64,000 bases of DNA from Hirudinaria manillensis (lineage: Eukaryota > Annelida > Clitellata > Hirudinida > Hirudinidae). A program made the position numbers and the translations under genes. Positions 11,123 through 23,329 of this stretch are shown here, piece after piece. The stretch's first letter is position 1, and every line of letters starts with the position of its first letter. The notes under the pieces were generated by a model that was not told the DNA's origin, did not search any database, and saw nothing but the letters and a program-made list of their open reading frames with translations. The stretch is from the NCBI GenBank assembly GCA_034509925.1, contig CM067529.1, forward strand, positions 1,366,001-1,430,000, written 5' to 3'.

Positions 11123-14100
11123 CTAGAACAAATAGTCGGCACTTGCAAAGCTGCTGTCGAGTCCATTAGTGTGGCAAAACTGCTCGTACAAACCAACTCC
11201 ACCTCCGCCACTGCTGCAGTGCTGATCGTTTCCAAAGTCGTGACTGCAGTCGGAAATGTAGTCAGACTTGGAGTCTGCCTTTTCGCAAACGAAGAGAGGT
11301 CCGTAAGACATCAAGACCTCTGCAGCGTCCAGTCGATTCAGGTCTTTCAGCTTTGAAATCAGAATTCCGATCAGCGATCTCGACTTGTCTTTGTCTTCGC
11401 TTGTCCAAACGCTCAGGACTTTGTCCGTCTTGCTGCTCAAAGAGGATCCGTCTTCTTTGGAGTCCAGCGACGGCATCTGTTCCGACAGGCCCAGCAGGAT
11501 GGCCAGCATGCACCAATCGCAGCCCGTAACGTCGACGGGGTCCAGCAAAGAGGCCAGTTTCCGTCTGACGTTGATCGACAAGGAAGACGCACCGAGGTTC
11601 GGACTCGGCACGAGTCTGTTGTAGACCACCTCGCTTCCGAGAGCCAAAAGATCGAGCAGAGACTCGTAACATTCTTCTCCGTTGCACTCCGTAAATTTTA
11701 CGACGAAATCTCCTTCCGAATCCATGAAAGACTCGATGATTTCTTTCTGCGAATAAGATTTGATTTGTTTCCTGTGGTCCGACAAATGCAACGAGCTGAG
11801 TATCTCCTGCTTGTAGTCGAGCGACGGATAGCACGACTGGATGGTGCTCTTTATGACTTCTCTGATGCTCTCGGCAAATTCGAACAATTCCGTCGCCATG
11901 TCGGACGGACCCCTGTATTTCAGTTCAATGAATCCCCGACCGCATGAGCATTTCCCATCGTCGCAAGAGTCGTATCTGCCTGCAGAAGTGTCGTACGTGA
12001 CCAAGACTTCCAGGAGTCCTCTGCAATACTTGGAGCCCCAATGCCATTGATACAAGTCTACCTCGGAGTTCGACTTGTCCGGCAGATAGTGCCTCCTCAG
12101 CATCACCTGGATTCGTGGAAAGAGATGAGCCAGGTGGTTGTGCCGCTGCCCTCCGACGGGCGGAAGGAAAGGCGAAGCCGGCGGAGCGATCAGGGTCGGC
12201 GACTCCGGGGTTTGGTCGGCGTTCTGCTTCGCCGATAGCGATATGTTCTCCATGCTTGCGGACAGGAATGAAAATTTTCTGGACGAGCTCCTACTGAACG
12301 AACCGTTCGGAGTGAAGCACAAGTTCGACCTCGTTCCGGAAGTATCCGAAGGCCTGCTCTGGCAGCGGACGCAAACCTGGACGAACCTGGACCCCGCGTA
12401 AATCGTGTTGACAGCCAGTCTGACGTCGTTGCGGTCCCACAAACCCACGAGGGTTTCGACGAAGTTCAGGCAGGGGACTTCGTACTCGGTCGCGAAGCAA
12501 TCCCGGTCACGTCGTGCAGACGAAAAGAGCCGGTTGCCGACGGAAGCGACCTCGTCGCGAGCGTCGAAGGCCCCGCCGTAAGTCCCGGTGGTCGTCTCCT
12601 CGTCGTCGCCCTCTTCGTCGCCGAGGTCGCATCTCGTGCAGAACGCCAAAGCCTGCAGCAGCTGGAGCAATTCGACGGCTTCGCAATCGGAAAACAGGAG
12701 CTGGAAGTCGTCCGATCCGAAGCATCCCGTCGGTCTGCACTTGGAAGTGACTTCGTAGGACAACAACCTACCGAGGACGTTGCTGCACAGCCACTTGACG
12801 TCCAAAATGACTAAATCCTCTTCTCCAGAAATTGTCGTTTCCATAAAAATCACCTGTAATTACCAGTTGAAAAGAAAAAAATACAGGCTTAAACACAAAA
12901 ATTTGTCATGCTCTTATTTATTTCAGAATTTGGCAAATTGTCAAATATTGCTGAAAGACTTAAAATATATTTTTTTACAATTTCCAGAGAATTTATTTTC
13001 CAAAGAAGTGATTGGACATTCACCTCTCCCATGAGTTGAAGTTTATAGATGAGTTCCTTCATGTGCTCCTCACTGGCAAGAAGATTGACAGTAGATCTCA
13101 GGTATTCTATGAAGTTAGACCAGGTGACGACGGGGTAAGAACTCAAGACCCTTCTCCAACCTGGCAGTGCAATCACAGTGGATTCCAAGAAGCCGTTGGA
13201 TCGTGGTAAATCCTGGATATCCCGTTCATTCAAGACATTTTATGCCAGAGAGAAAATGATTTTTAAATTTATTTTTTATTTTTTTATCATATTCACCTTG
13301 CAGATGTCAGCCTTCATGTCAGCGATGAGGGATCTGAAAGACTTCATTTGAACCGACGTCGGATAATCCGGATCGATGGCAAAGACGGTGGAGCAGATTT
13401 CCAGGTCCATAGAGTAGATGTCTTTGAGGATACTTAAACATTCCAGGAGTTTCTTCCAAGCGTCCGTCTCTTCCTCGAATGAGCCTGAAGCCTTTCCGTA
13501 GTTGAGCAGAATTCCTACCAACACCACCTTGGCTCTCTTTGGCAATGCACCTCCAAAACCTAAGTGAATAAACAAGAAAATACTGAACCTCCCGAGCGAA
13601 TTTCAACCTCTGGTTTAAAGCGCAAAGCAAAACGAACTGATGGGTTCAGACGGAGGAATGCAGGATTTGATGAAGTTCAACCAAGAATTGATCTCGTTCA
13701 GCTGAACGTCAATCGATTGAAGTGGATTGAAGCACAGCACATGAATGCAGTTCACGTCTCCAATGAAAATATCATAAAACTGGTAATAGGCCTCGTACCC
13801 CGAAAACTCCCAGATGCTAAAGTCTCCGGCGCCTCCTTCGTCGGGAATAGAAAAAAACAGGTTGCAATTAATGAAAGTTGATTTATGCCAAATTTTCAAC
13901 AAATAACCGATTAATGACAAGAAAATGAAATTTAAAAACCTGGAATCGTGGCCGTCTGCACTTCTATTCCCTGCGTGTAGTGCTCATGGCAAGGAGCAAT
14001 ACTGGTTGAACGCTTCTTTTGATTTGCATCTAAGTCAAATTGATTAGCTGTTAACTGTTGATAGTTAATAATAGATATGGTTAAGCATTATTTATAGTTA

Positions 14101-16828
14101 AGCTAGGGTTAAGCACAATTTATAATTAAGTTGCAAGTTAATTTGTGCCAAATTCTTAACAATCATAATTTTTAATACTAATTATGAATGCTTGTAATAA
14201 TTAAGTAATGCATGGCCAAAACTTATGGCGTTAACGCGGACATCCGACGAAATCCGTTAAACCCACCGGTGACTAGCTGGGCGAGACTTTTGCCCGGATG
14301 GATCGGAGAACCGGGCGAGGCCGGGACCTGTCCTCCGCCCCTGATGCCGGCCCTCTTGAGGATGCTCCCGAAGAAGCCGCACTTGAGCGAATTCACGAAT
14401 CGGGTTTTGCCGACGCCGCTCTCGCCGAAGACCTTGAGTTTGACCTTGCCGAGGCAGTTAGACGACGGCAGGAGCTGCTTTATTAATACTTCCTGGCGAT
14501 CCCTTTCCTTCGACGATGGAAAATCAAGGAAAATAAATAAAAAAACTTTCGAATATGTTTCATTATGTCCTTAGTGACTATTGGTTCAATTTCATAAAAA
14601 CTAAATAATAATAATTGATAATAAATAATAAATAATAAGTGATAATAGAAATTTAAATATTAAACAGGAGATAAAACTTCATAAAGGAAAGTTTCTGCTG
14701 ATGGAATTCAGGTGTTAAAACTATGAAAAGCAATTTTAATGGACACAAATTTTGCAGTCACAAAAGGGCACCAACCGAGCTGAGCTTTGACAAAAGTTCA
14801 GACGTTTCATTTTTACCTCTGGCCAGAGCCATCATCTCGGCAGTTATGTTGTTCTGGAAAGATTCAATCGATGGTCAATCAAAAGTCAATCAACAGTCAA
14901 TCAATGGTCAATCAACAGTCAATCAATGATCAATCAATGTTCAATCAATAGCAATCCAAAAACAACCTTGCTGGGCAAATCAATCGAAGCGCCTGCCAAC
15001 AGAAGACATCTCACGATTTCCGTGCGACCGAACTTGGCCGATATGTGCAGAGGTGATTTGCCCATCTTTAAAAAACAATGGCAAGGTTATATAATTTATT
15101 ACACAATATTTATATACATATATATATATAAATTATAATTACGTATTAGACATCAAAACCTTGTTGATAATGTTGACATTGCAACCATAGGAACAGAGCA
15201 ACTGAACGATGGGCAGATTGGCCGATTGGCAGACGACGTGCAGAGCCGTGTCTCCGTTCTGATCTTCGGCATCCACGTCGCATCCACTCGACAACAATTC
15301 CCTGATGACGGGGAAGTGCTGGCAGTGACAGGCCAGGTGCAATGGAGTACTACCTCTCTGGACATAAATAAGTTATAAACGTTAAGCATGATTTTTAATT
15401 AATTAATAATTATTAATAATAGTTAACAATGATATAAATATATACAATATTTTGTTATGTGAGATACTATGTTTCATTTAATGTAAAGCCCAGAGGATCA
15501 GAAGACGAGTCTTAGTAATAATAAAATTTTCCACGACATAACTAATTATCGCTTGACTGCTAGAGCTGATAATGATGTATTGACCTTATCAGTGGCATTG
15601 ATATCAGCTCCATGGGCAACCAAAGACTGCAGGCATTCCATGCTTCCCCTTCCGGCCGAAATGTGCAGAGCCGTTTCTTCATTCTAAAGCAATAAAAAAG
15701 AGAATGTTTTTTATTATATATTTATTTTTTTAATTTTTATTCTGATTTTTATTCAATTCTTAAAGCGAGATGAAATGCATGTTCCTCTTTTCTCTCCTCC
15801 ACCTTGTTTTTAACGTTGAGGTCAGAGCAATTGCTCGCCAGGACATCACACAAGTCTCTTGGTGATGCCAGCCATGCTATCATGTGCAGTACAGTTTCTC
15901 CGCTCTAAAAATATAAAAAATGCAATTCATTAAATTGTTCTCTGACTAAAAATAATTAAGTTGTTAATATATTAATAATTAATTAATAAACTGCACAAAT
16001 TAAATAAATGCATAAATGATCTTTGCCTGACACAATGTTTGCATTTACAGCTGATTGGTACTAACAGAATCCTGTGTGTTGATGTCTGCTCCAATAGAAC
16101 ACAGGTATTTGGCCACTTCAACCTGAGAATATCTGGCAGCTGCATGAAGAGCCGTCTTCCCCATCTATAGGATTCATTAAAAACCATTTCAAAAATATTC
16201 TCAAAATATTTGTAAAAATGTAGAGATCATGATTTCATGAATTGTTTCTTGTTGAGAAGAAAAATTCAAAAAATTTAGAATTTCTCCACAAAGGCCTAAG
16301 AACTTCTCAGTAAGAAGTGGCCAGTCATTAAGCTTTCTTGACACTAAGTGTTAACAATAAAGATTAAGAGGACAGATAAGTTTAAAAAAAAATTGATCGA
16401 CCCGAAGTTCTGAATGGATGACGGCGACTATTTAGAATATTTAGAAATGATTCGAGTGATAAATATTTAAAGCCTACGTTAACAAGAGCCAGAGATAATT
16501 GTGACAAATTTGAAGTTCTTTGAAATTTGAAGTTAAAAGAAACAAGACAAAGAAAAGCCATTTAAAATTGTGAAGCCAAACGTGAGCACAAGATTAGAGT
16601 GAAAAAGTTAAAATTCTCGGAACCGAGCGACCGAGCGAGTCTCGGATGATAAAGGAAACTCGCCTTATTGGCGGCATTGATATCAGACCCGGCTTCCTTC
16701 AATAGTTCGATGACTTTCAAATGGCCCTGCCTTGCTGCCCAATAGAGAGGTGAATCGAGGTGCTGGAGATTGTAAATTAAATTTAATACAATTTATCCTG
16801 ATGTCATCAATTTATTTATCTAATTGAT

Positions 16829-16863
<35 letters not shown>

Positions 16864-19526
16864 TTTTATTTATTTATTTATTTAGCTCAACTGCCTCAAA
16901 CATGATGTGGGCAAAATGGCAATTACATTTGATTTGATTATAATTGTTTCAAGGGACTCGTGGCAATTATGTTTTCAAGAAAAGGTTAGAAACACAAAAT
17001 TATATAACCACTATTTTTATCATCATTATTATTATTATAATGCACTATTTAAAAGACAAAAATTATAACACAAAACAAACAATTTAACAAGACTGAATAC
17101 CACTAATATGGATGCATATATCCTGATAAAACCACTTAAACCACTGCTTTATCATCTCAATATCAGGCTAAGAGATGTTATCACTACCCATCTTCTGATA
17201 TCAAGTTTATCATTACCTAAGTTCTGATATCAAGTTACCCAGGTACAAGCAAACAGCAATTCAATGTTGAATAGATCCTCTTGACTATTCTAATATAATT
17301 TTAGTTAATCATTTTAACCAATATTTTGATTTCAAACTATCGGAATATAACGAGTGAAAATGATTAATTTAATTTTATAATAATTAATAATTAATAAAAG
17401 ACCGATTATTAACGAAATATGAAATGAAATGCAACTATTGTCAAACCTTATCCTTGCAGTGGACATTTGCTCCGTTTTTAATGAGCAATTGTACGATTTC
17501 GTGGTGGCCAGATGCGGAGGCAAAGTGAAGGGCTGTTTCCAGATGCTTTAAACATTTAGAGGAATAAATCAATGCATGCAAGAAGTAAACATCGATGCTG
17601 TTATTTCCATGGAGTTCTTCTCGTCATGGTGATTGTGATTATGATGACGATGTATAATAATGATGACATAAATCAAAGAACACAATCCATTCTGATGATG
17701 TAAACGATGTTATTCAAATGAAAAATCAAATGTTTTGGGATTTGCAATGGAGGAATATTGGCTATAATTATATTTACAATTTAAAAAAAAAGTGTCCTAC
17801 TTAAAAAATTAGTAAAACTAATTGGTAAAAAAAGGTAAGTTTAATATTATTAATTGCAAAACCTTATTGTGGATATTGAGGTTTATGTTTGGCAAGTCTT
17901 GCAAAAGATCTTTGATTTCTTGAATATTTCCTCCATCAGCTGCTTCTAACAACGTGTTCAGCACAAAGCTTTCTTCTTCCTCCTCCTGAAATAATTCTTT
18001 TAGATTAATATTCAGCCATATTTATTATATAATTAAACTAAGAATGTCATGCATTACTCAATCACTATTGCACAAAGTTCATGCACTCGGTATTCGAAAT
18101 TCCACATTTTTTCCCAAGTCATTAAAAGCATAATTATCGATGCAGAGTTGCTTCACTGAATTTATAAATCTGTTTCTGCAGCTTGATTGAAAATAATGAC
18201 TAATTACTTCCTTTTCATAATTATCACATAAATTAGTACATTTTGTTGTATCTCAGAAAATGAGAATATTAATCATTTTAAAAGATTGTGAATTAAATTC
18301 TTTGTACATTGCCATTTGAAATAGATTTAAATTTAGGGACTTTCTCAAGGGAAAAGAAATAGCAAAACAATTCAGATTGTGATTAAAAACTAGGAAAAGA
18401 AATGAGAAACATATACAGAGATGGCATTCATGAAGACATTCAAGTCACTGCCATTGGATCTGAATCCATATCGCCATCTGGTGGAAGTAAAATCATCAGA
18501 CAATATAACAGCATGTTTGCAGAAGTACATGTGATGTTGGATATTCTTCTTTCTGAGGGAATATTGTGGAAACTAGATTTTAAACATGTGTTGTAGTTGC
18601 TGTCTTTACTGGTATAAGCTAACCATTGAGCCAACCCTAACACATAAATACTTTTTATGCAAAATATTTTGTTTATCTCTAGTTCTCTGTGGTGACACTC
18701 AAATCGATGATGATGTTTTGTATTGCCTAGGGAGTCCAAAGTTCCCATTGATAGGAACAGACCCATGTGTTCCCTTGCTATGATTGTACAACATTCAGCA
18801 TGGTACTATAATTATCTTTATTTATATCACTTTATAATGATAATATTACTAAATTACTTGTTTTAATTTAATTACAAAAGTATTGCCTGGAAAAAAAAAG
18901 TTAAAATTGGAAAAAAGAACAAATTCTTTGAGGACACTAATAAGTTGTTACAAGAGTTTATCTAACCAACCTGAATTATGTTCAGTTGGCTGAATGAAGA
19001 CATCCCAATTTCATAATTTGTAAACCATTATGTATCACAATTATTCCAATAAATTCCAGTTATTTTAAAATAAATTTCTCCTGATAATAATCACCTAAGT
19101 CTGTTAATGTTGAATGGCAAAAGAAAAACAGAATACTGATTGGTTAAAGGACTTTGTCATGTATGTTAATGCTGTGAAAGTGCATAGCCAGCATACTTTT
19201 CTGAGTCTAGCACAAGCACCTATTGAAAGTACCTACTCATTGACATGCTCATGCATATTTAATGCAACTTAAGCACGCGAGCAAATGAAATTCTCAACAA
19301 CAAAGGCATTCTTTGATTTTATCAATTGGTCCTAGATCACGAAAACAAATGAAAATTTAGAATCCAATATCGACATTATATTTCTCCAGAGATAGCAAAT
19401 AAAAACTTATTCGCAGAAAAAGTCTTAACGACAACATTTCCTTACTTTATGATTTTCTGTTGATTCTACGGCTCCGTTACAAACTATAGTCAAGTCCTCG
19501 TAAGTCCCATAACGACAACTCGCCAT
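11123..19526 (-). CDS. DAPK-like protein without kinase domain: ankyrin repeats, ROC-COR, death domain, 1262 aa
   Basis: Sixteen exons: 19446-19526, 17863-17985, 17447-17545, 16664-16762, 16066-16164, 15803-15904, 15585-15683, 15160-15357, 14967-15065, 14776-14853, 14267-14507, 13940-14029, 13638-13835, 13297-13559, 13024-13212, 11123-12853. All phases agree. It follows the C-terminal three quarters of DAPK1: the lead-in EEEEESFVLNTLLEAADGGN; about nine ankyrin repeats (residues 40-335); a linker; a P-loop in KVKLKVFGESGVGKTRF (about 378-395) of the ROC GTPase; GDFSIWEFSG; a COR-like segment (VILDVKWLCSNVLGRLL); and a death domain (about 1115-1205) with LASLLDPVDVTGCDWCMLA. DAPK1 carries a CaM-regulated kinase before the ankyrins; here a 27-residue exon (MASCRYGTYEDL...) takes its place. 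It is probably a cytoskeleton or apoptosis scaffold; function is inferred from the family. The exon 4 donor is GC (AAG|GCGAGT). Confidence 0.85.
14864..14958. repeat. Short degenerate tandem repeat (TCAATCAAnnG)n
   Basis: About eight imperfect copies of a 10-11-bp unit (GTCAATCAACA / GTCAATCAATG) lie in the intron between exons 9 and 10 of the DAPK-like gene, between the acceptor of exon 10 and the donor of exon 9, and nearly fill that intron. Confidence 0.8.
16820..16884. repeat. (ATTT)n microsatellite
   Basis: A run of ATTT units, interrupted once by an extra T, in an intron of the DAPK-like gene. Confidence 0.9.
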
Positions 19527-20342
19527 TTCGAAGTGAAGGCATCACTAGCTGGGTTGAAACTGTAGAAAATTGTGTATCACGACTGGATTACAACCTTCTT
19601 TAAATCAACGAGAATTATTCGGAATCAATCAGCTGGCTTTTCAGGCTTACCTGCTCATACGCCGCAAGGATGCAAGAGCCTGGATGCTTTAAAGCCGAAG
19701 GCAGAGTATGGGAAATTCGGTTTTGATACAAAAATTGTTATTCCGTTGTGGTGAAGACAATTAATGCCCCATTTTTATTATTATTATTATAAGCCTTCCG
19801 TTCCTGTGGAGAACATACATTGTCGAACTTTTATCTCAACTTAATTACATATCATGACACTTAAATATAAATCTCAGCAGATCTCGCACTTTCTAAAATA
19901 ATAATACACTAGGTCCAGAGTGACCAGTGAGGCTTAGGCGACTTGTACATAATTATGGGTGATTGTGACCCCAATAGCCATTGTATGGGCCCACATATGT
20001 TCCACTCTTGGAAATTTTCTCAACATTAATCCTAAAATCACAACAAAATGACCTTATTCATACGTAAGTGATTTTGATTTCTAGTAAGCTAGTTAACGTA
20101 AATCAACACAATTCCGTTTGATGATATGTTATGTTCTAAAAAAAATAAGTTTTAATACCAAAACTATTTTTAACGTATGACCAATTCATAGACTAACATT
20201 TTAAATCATCTTCGAAACTGTTAGTGTGAATTCTAAAATATTGTAACCTGTAGCTTAAAGTTAGTTATTCCACATATTTATTATATTCCATATATTTATT
20301 TTAGGTTGACTTTTAACTTCAAGCATAAACAAATTTAGTTAA

Positions 20343-21651
20343 ATGGCCGGTAAACCAGCAAGGAGTAAGGTTCAGGGAGGATGGGCCATGTCTAACCCTC
20401 CTCGCCGTGATACATCCAAGTTTAATTCGAAGGACCATAAATCTGCCCCCAATGCACTTGATGATCGTGCCGAAAGATTTGCTTTTCAAAATGTGGTAAT
20501 GAATCTCAGCACCATCCGAAATATCAAAACATACTTTGTATTATGTGTTTGTTTCAGGTACTGGTCAAGGAACCGACTCATCGTGAGATAAAGTATCTCT
20601 TAATGTTTTTTGGTAGTAGATGTTTATTGAAATTCAAACAGTGTTATTTCTAAAGCAATGCAGGGGAATATCTAATCAGCAGTGAACCAAACGGGCCTTC
20701 AAGGTAATACTCAGATTGCATGTTTTCTATGCAGCACCCATGATAATCAATCTACTTATCATTTCTGTAGGCTTATCATAAAAACAGACTTCCTAGACCA
20801 AGATAATTGTGAATGGATTTTTCAACAATTACTTGATGAGCTCCAGTGGCAGCAGCACCAAGTCCAGAGAAAAGGAAACAGTTACTTGCAACCTAGAATG
20901 ACCGCCTGGATAGGAGACGTTCCATATTCATATTCTGGAATAACTCATAATCGCCTAACTGAGGTATAATCGCTCAATTGATCAATTTTTACCAGATTCT
21001 TAAATGCTCATTGATTCCATTTCAGTGGAGCCCCCTTCTCTCAATGCTGAAGGATACAATCGAAAGTCAGACGGGAAGAACTTACAACTCTGTACTTGCC
21101 AATTTGTACAGAGATGGCCACGACCACGTTCCATGGCATTGTGACGATGAACCAGAATTTGGAACCCATCCGTCCATTGCTTCTCTTTCGTTCGGTGAAA
21201 CCAGAATATTTGAATTGAGGAGAAAACCGTTCGGAGTGAGGACATTTTCTTTTAACTCCTTAGGGTTTAAAACCTATGAAGACTTTGAAATCCTGATGAT
21301 TTTAAACAAAGTTCTGACAATTTACAGGAATCTGTTGCTTCTGGTATGAATGAAATGAAAGATTCTGACTACACTGAATACATAAAAATCCCACTGAAGG
21401 CTGGAACTTTGCTCCTTATGGAGGGAGCCACTCAGCTGGATTGGCAGGTGACTAATCTTGTCTTTGAATTTCAGTGCATTTTAAATTTAAAACAAAGAAT
21501 TTGTTTTTTGAGTGCATATTTTATCATCTTGTAAACTTTTATCAGAAGCAATGAACAATTTTTATCACAGCATAGAGTTCAAAGAGAATATCACGACAAA
21601 AAGCCAAGGATCAATTTGACATTTAGACTCGTAACTGCAGAAAAAAAATAA
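20343..21651 (+). CDS. ALKBH3: ALKBH3-like Fe(II)/2-oxoglutarate dioxygenase, 273 aa
   Basis: Seven exons: 20343-20495, 20558-20582, 20664-20703, 20771-20963, 21026-21235, 21328-21447 and 21571-21651; all phases agree, including two very small exons (25 and 40 nt). The N-terminus has KVQGGWA, as in ALKBH3. The catalytic core (about 75-265) shows PRMTAWIGDVPYSYS (substrate-side loop), the metal-binding HxD in VPWHCDDEPEFG, SIASLSFGETRIFELR, MEGATQLDWQHRV with the third metal His, and RINLTFR with the 2-oxoglutarate-binding Arg pair. Known members reverse 1-methyladenine and 3-methylcytosine damage in single-stranded DNA and RNA. All metal and co-substrate residues are present, so it should be active. 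It starts 817 bp from the DAPK-like start (head to head) and ends 174 bp from the PDZ gene stop (tail to tail). Confidence 0.93.
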
Positions 21652-21824
21652 CTCAAGAAGCAGATTTTACGTTTTCAAATCGGAAATAAAAATGCGCGTG
21701 AAAAATAACGTTTAGCTTGCCATAAAAAAAATAATCGAATTAAGGCAAAATTAATTTTATAAACAATAATGTCCTGGGTGAGATCCAGAAATGATAAGAA
21801 TAATTTTGGATCTGGAATAATGGA

Positions 21825-23329
21825 TCATTTTTCATCCAACAATTCTGTGCTTTTGTTGTTATTCGCATCAAAACTGACAACCTTACGTAGAAACACAGCC
21901 CTGATGGCACAGCCTTTGGGTAGGGAATCCAATAGTTCTAAAATGCCTCTTTTGTTCATCTGAATCACAACAAGTCCATTGAGCTCAAGGAGTCTGTCAC
22001 CCTCTCTCAGCATTTTGTAGGAACCGACCTGAGAAACGAAAGGATGGTCGAATTCATCCGAGGACAAGGTGAAGGGTTCCAGGCAGTCCAAATGGAGAAA
22101 CTTCAGGGGCACTACTGTCCATGCTTCTTGTTTGGATGTATCCAGGGAACTGAAGATGTCAAAAAGGTGACTAGGTTTGTACTGGTGATTCCTTGGAGTT
22201 CCTTCTGAAAAGTTTGTGAACTGACGTGACTTTCTCTCTTTTTCATTGGCCATACCTCTGGAATTGGCCAGAATTGTTGAGCTGAGGACAAAGCTGCCAT
22301 CAACATCACTCAACGTGCCTTTGCTTTTATCATTCAAATCATTTGGACTGAGGTCTGATTCCGTTAAGGAAATGCATTTCAGGGATTCTGGAGTGAAACA
22401 CAGGCTCGGGCAGTCTATATTTTGGAAGACATCATTTGAAAAATTACCGAAACAGGTGTCGTCAACAAGACTCGACTCATTACGGCTATAGGTGTTCAGT
22501 AGACTTTGGTTGTTGATGGTGAATGTTGAGCTGAAAGATCTCCTGTTTGAAATGCTTTCCCTACCCTTTGAATTTCTGGGTAGTGGCACTGGGTGATCCA
22601 AATCGTATTCTTTATCGCCACATTTCTCCGTCTTGATCTTTTCACGCAGCAGGTTTGGGACATCTGAGCTCTGCAGATTATACTTGTTTTATCAGAACAA
22701 GGTTGAAAAATAGCTGATTATTAAGGAAATTTACATATTACCAGGAAAATAGTTTAACCTTAGCAAATCATAGACAATAAATATTTTGTAAAGTCAATGT
22801 AAGTACAGCTTGTTTTATATAACTACTAGATTATTTAACCTCATTTTCTGGTAGGATGTGCCTTTTAAAACCAGCACTTTTCTTACATGTGCTGCATAAC
22901 TGGGGAGAATCAAACCTAAGCCCCACCTTGTATTCATCAGCCAAGTTGGTCATGTTGAAATTATTTGTAGACTCATCATCTTCATCACCAGTACCTTTTG
23001 AAATCGTTTAAATTACACATGAACTAATTTATCACAAAACGTATAAAGTAACCTGTTACTGTTCTGAAGGTAAAAGTATCGTCACGACGTTTTTGAGTTC
23101 GCTTTTCATTTTTGCACGAATTTACCAGGTTATCGAGACTTGCCGACCAAGTCAATAAAGGGGTTCTGCGGCCAGAAGTTTCCTCAAATTCATCCTCACG
23201 TTCTAATTGTAATGACTTCTCGTCATTATTGAACTTTTCAAACTTAACATCCTTGCCGGTCGGATAGTGGCTCTCTCCATTATCGGCCTTTTTGCCCTTT
23301 TTAATGCTTCTTATGAGGTTTTTAAACAT
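21825..23329 (-). CDS. PDZ-domain protein, 396 aa
   Basis: Three exons: 23053-23329, 22927-22994 and 21825-22670, with matching phases (1, 0). The N-terminus is strongly basic (MFKNLIRSIKKGKKADNG), which could allow membrane association. The middle is Ser/Asn-rich and looks disordered. The C-terminal part (about 290-380) reads as one PDZ domain: a carboxylate-loop region preceding PFVSQVGSYKMLREGDRL, the GDRLLELNGL signature, then GILELLDSLPKGCAIRAVFL. PDZ domains bind C-terminal peptides, usually of membrane proteins. The expected GLGF-type loop is not clear in the sequence. I cannot assign an ortholog. The upstream acidic exon (TGDEDDESTNN) is small and could be alternatively used. Confidence 0.75.

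Noticed and set aside
11171-12740. Several open frames antisense or out of frame within 11.1-12.8 kb
   Set aside because: Shadows of the GC-rich last exon of the DAPK-like gene, whose frame matches DAPK1 throughout.
18402-18783. Frames on both strands in DAPK-like intron 1
   Set aside because: No recognisable domain and no splice continuity with the gene; possibly an old mobile-element fragment, but unsupported.
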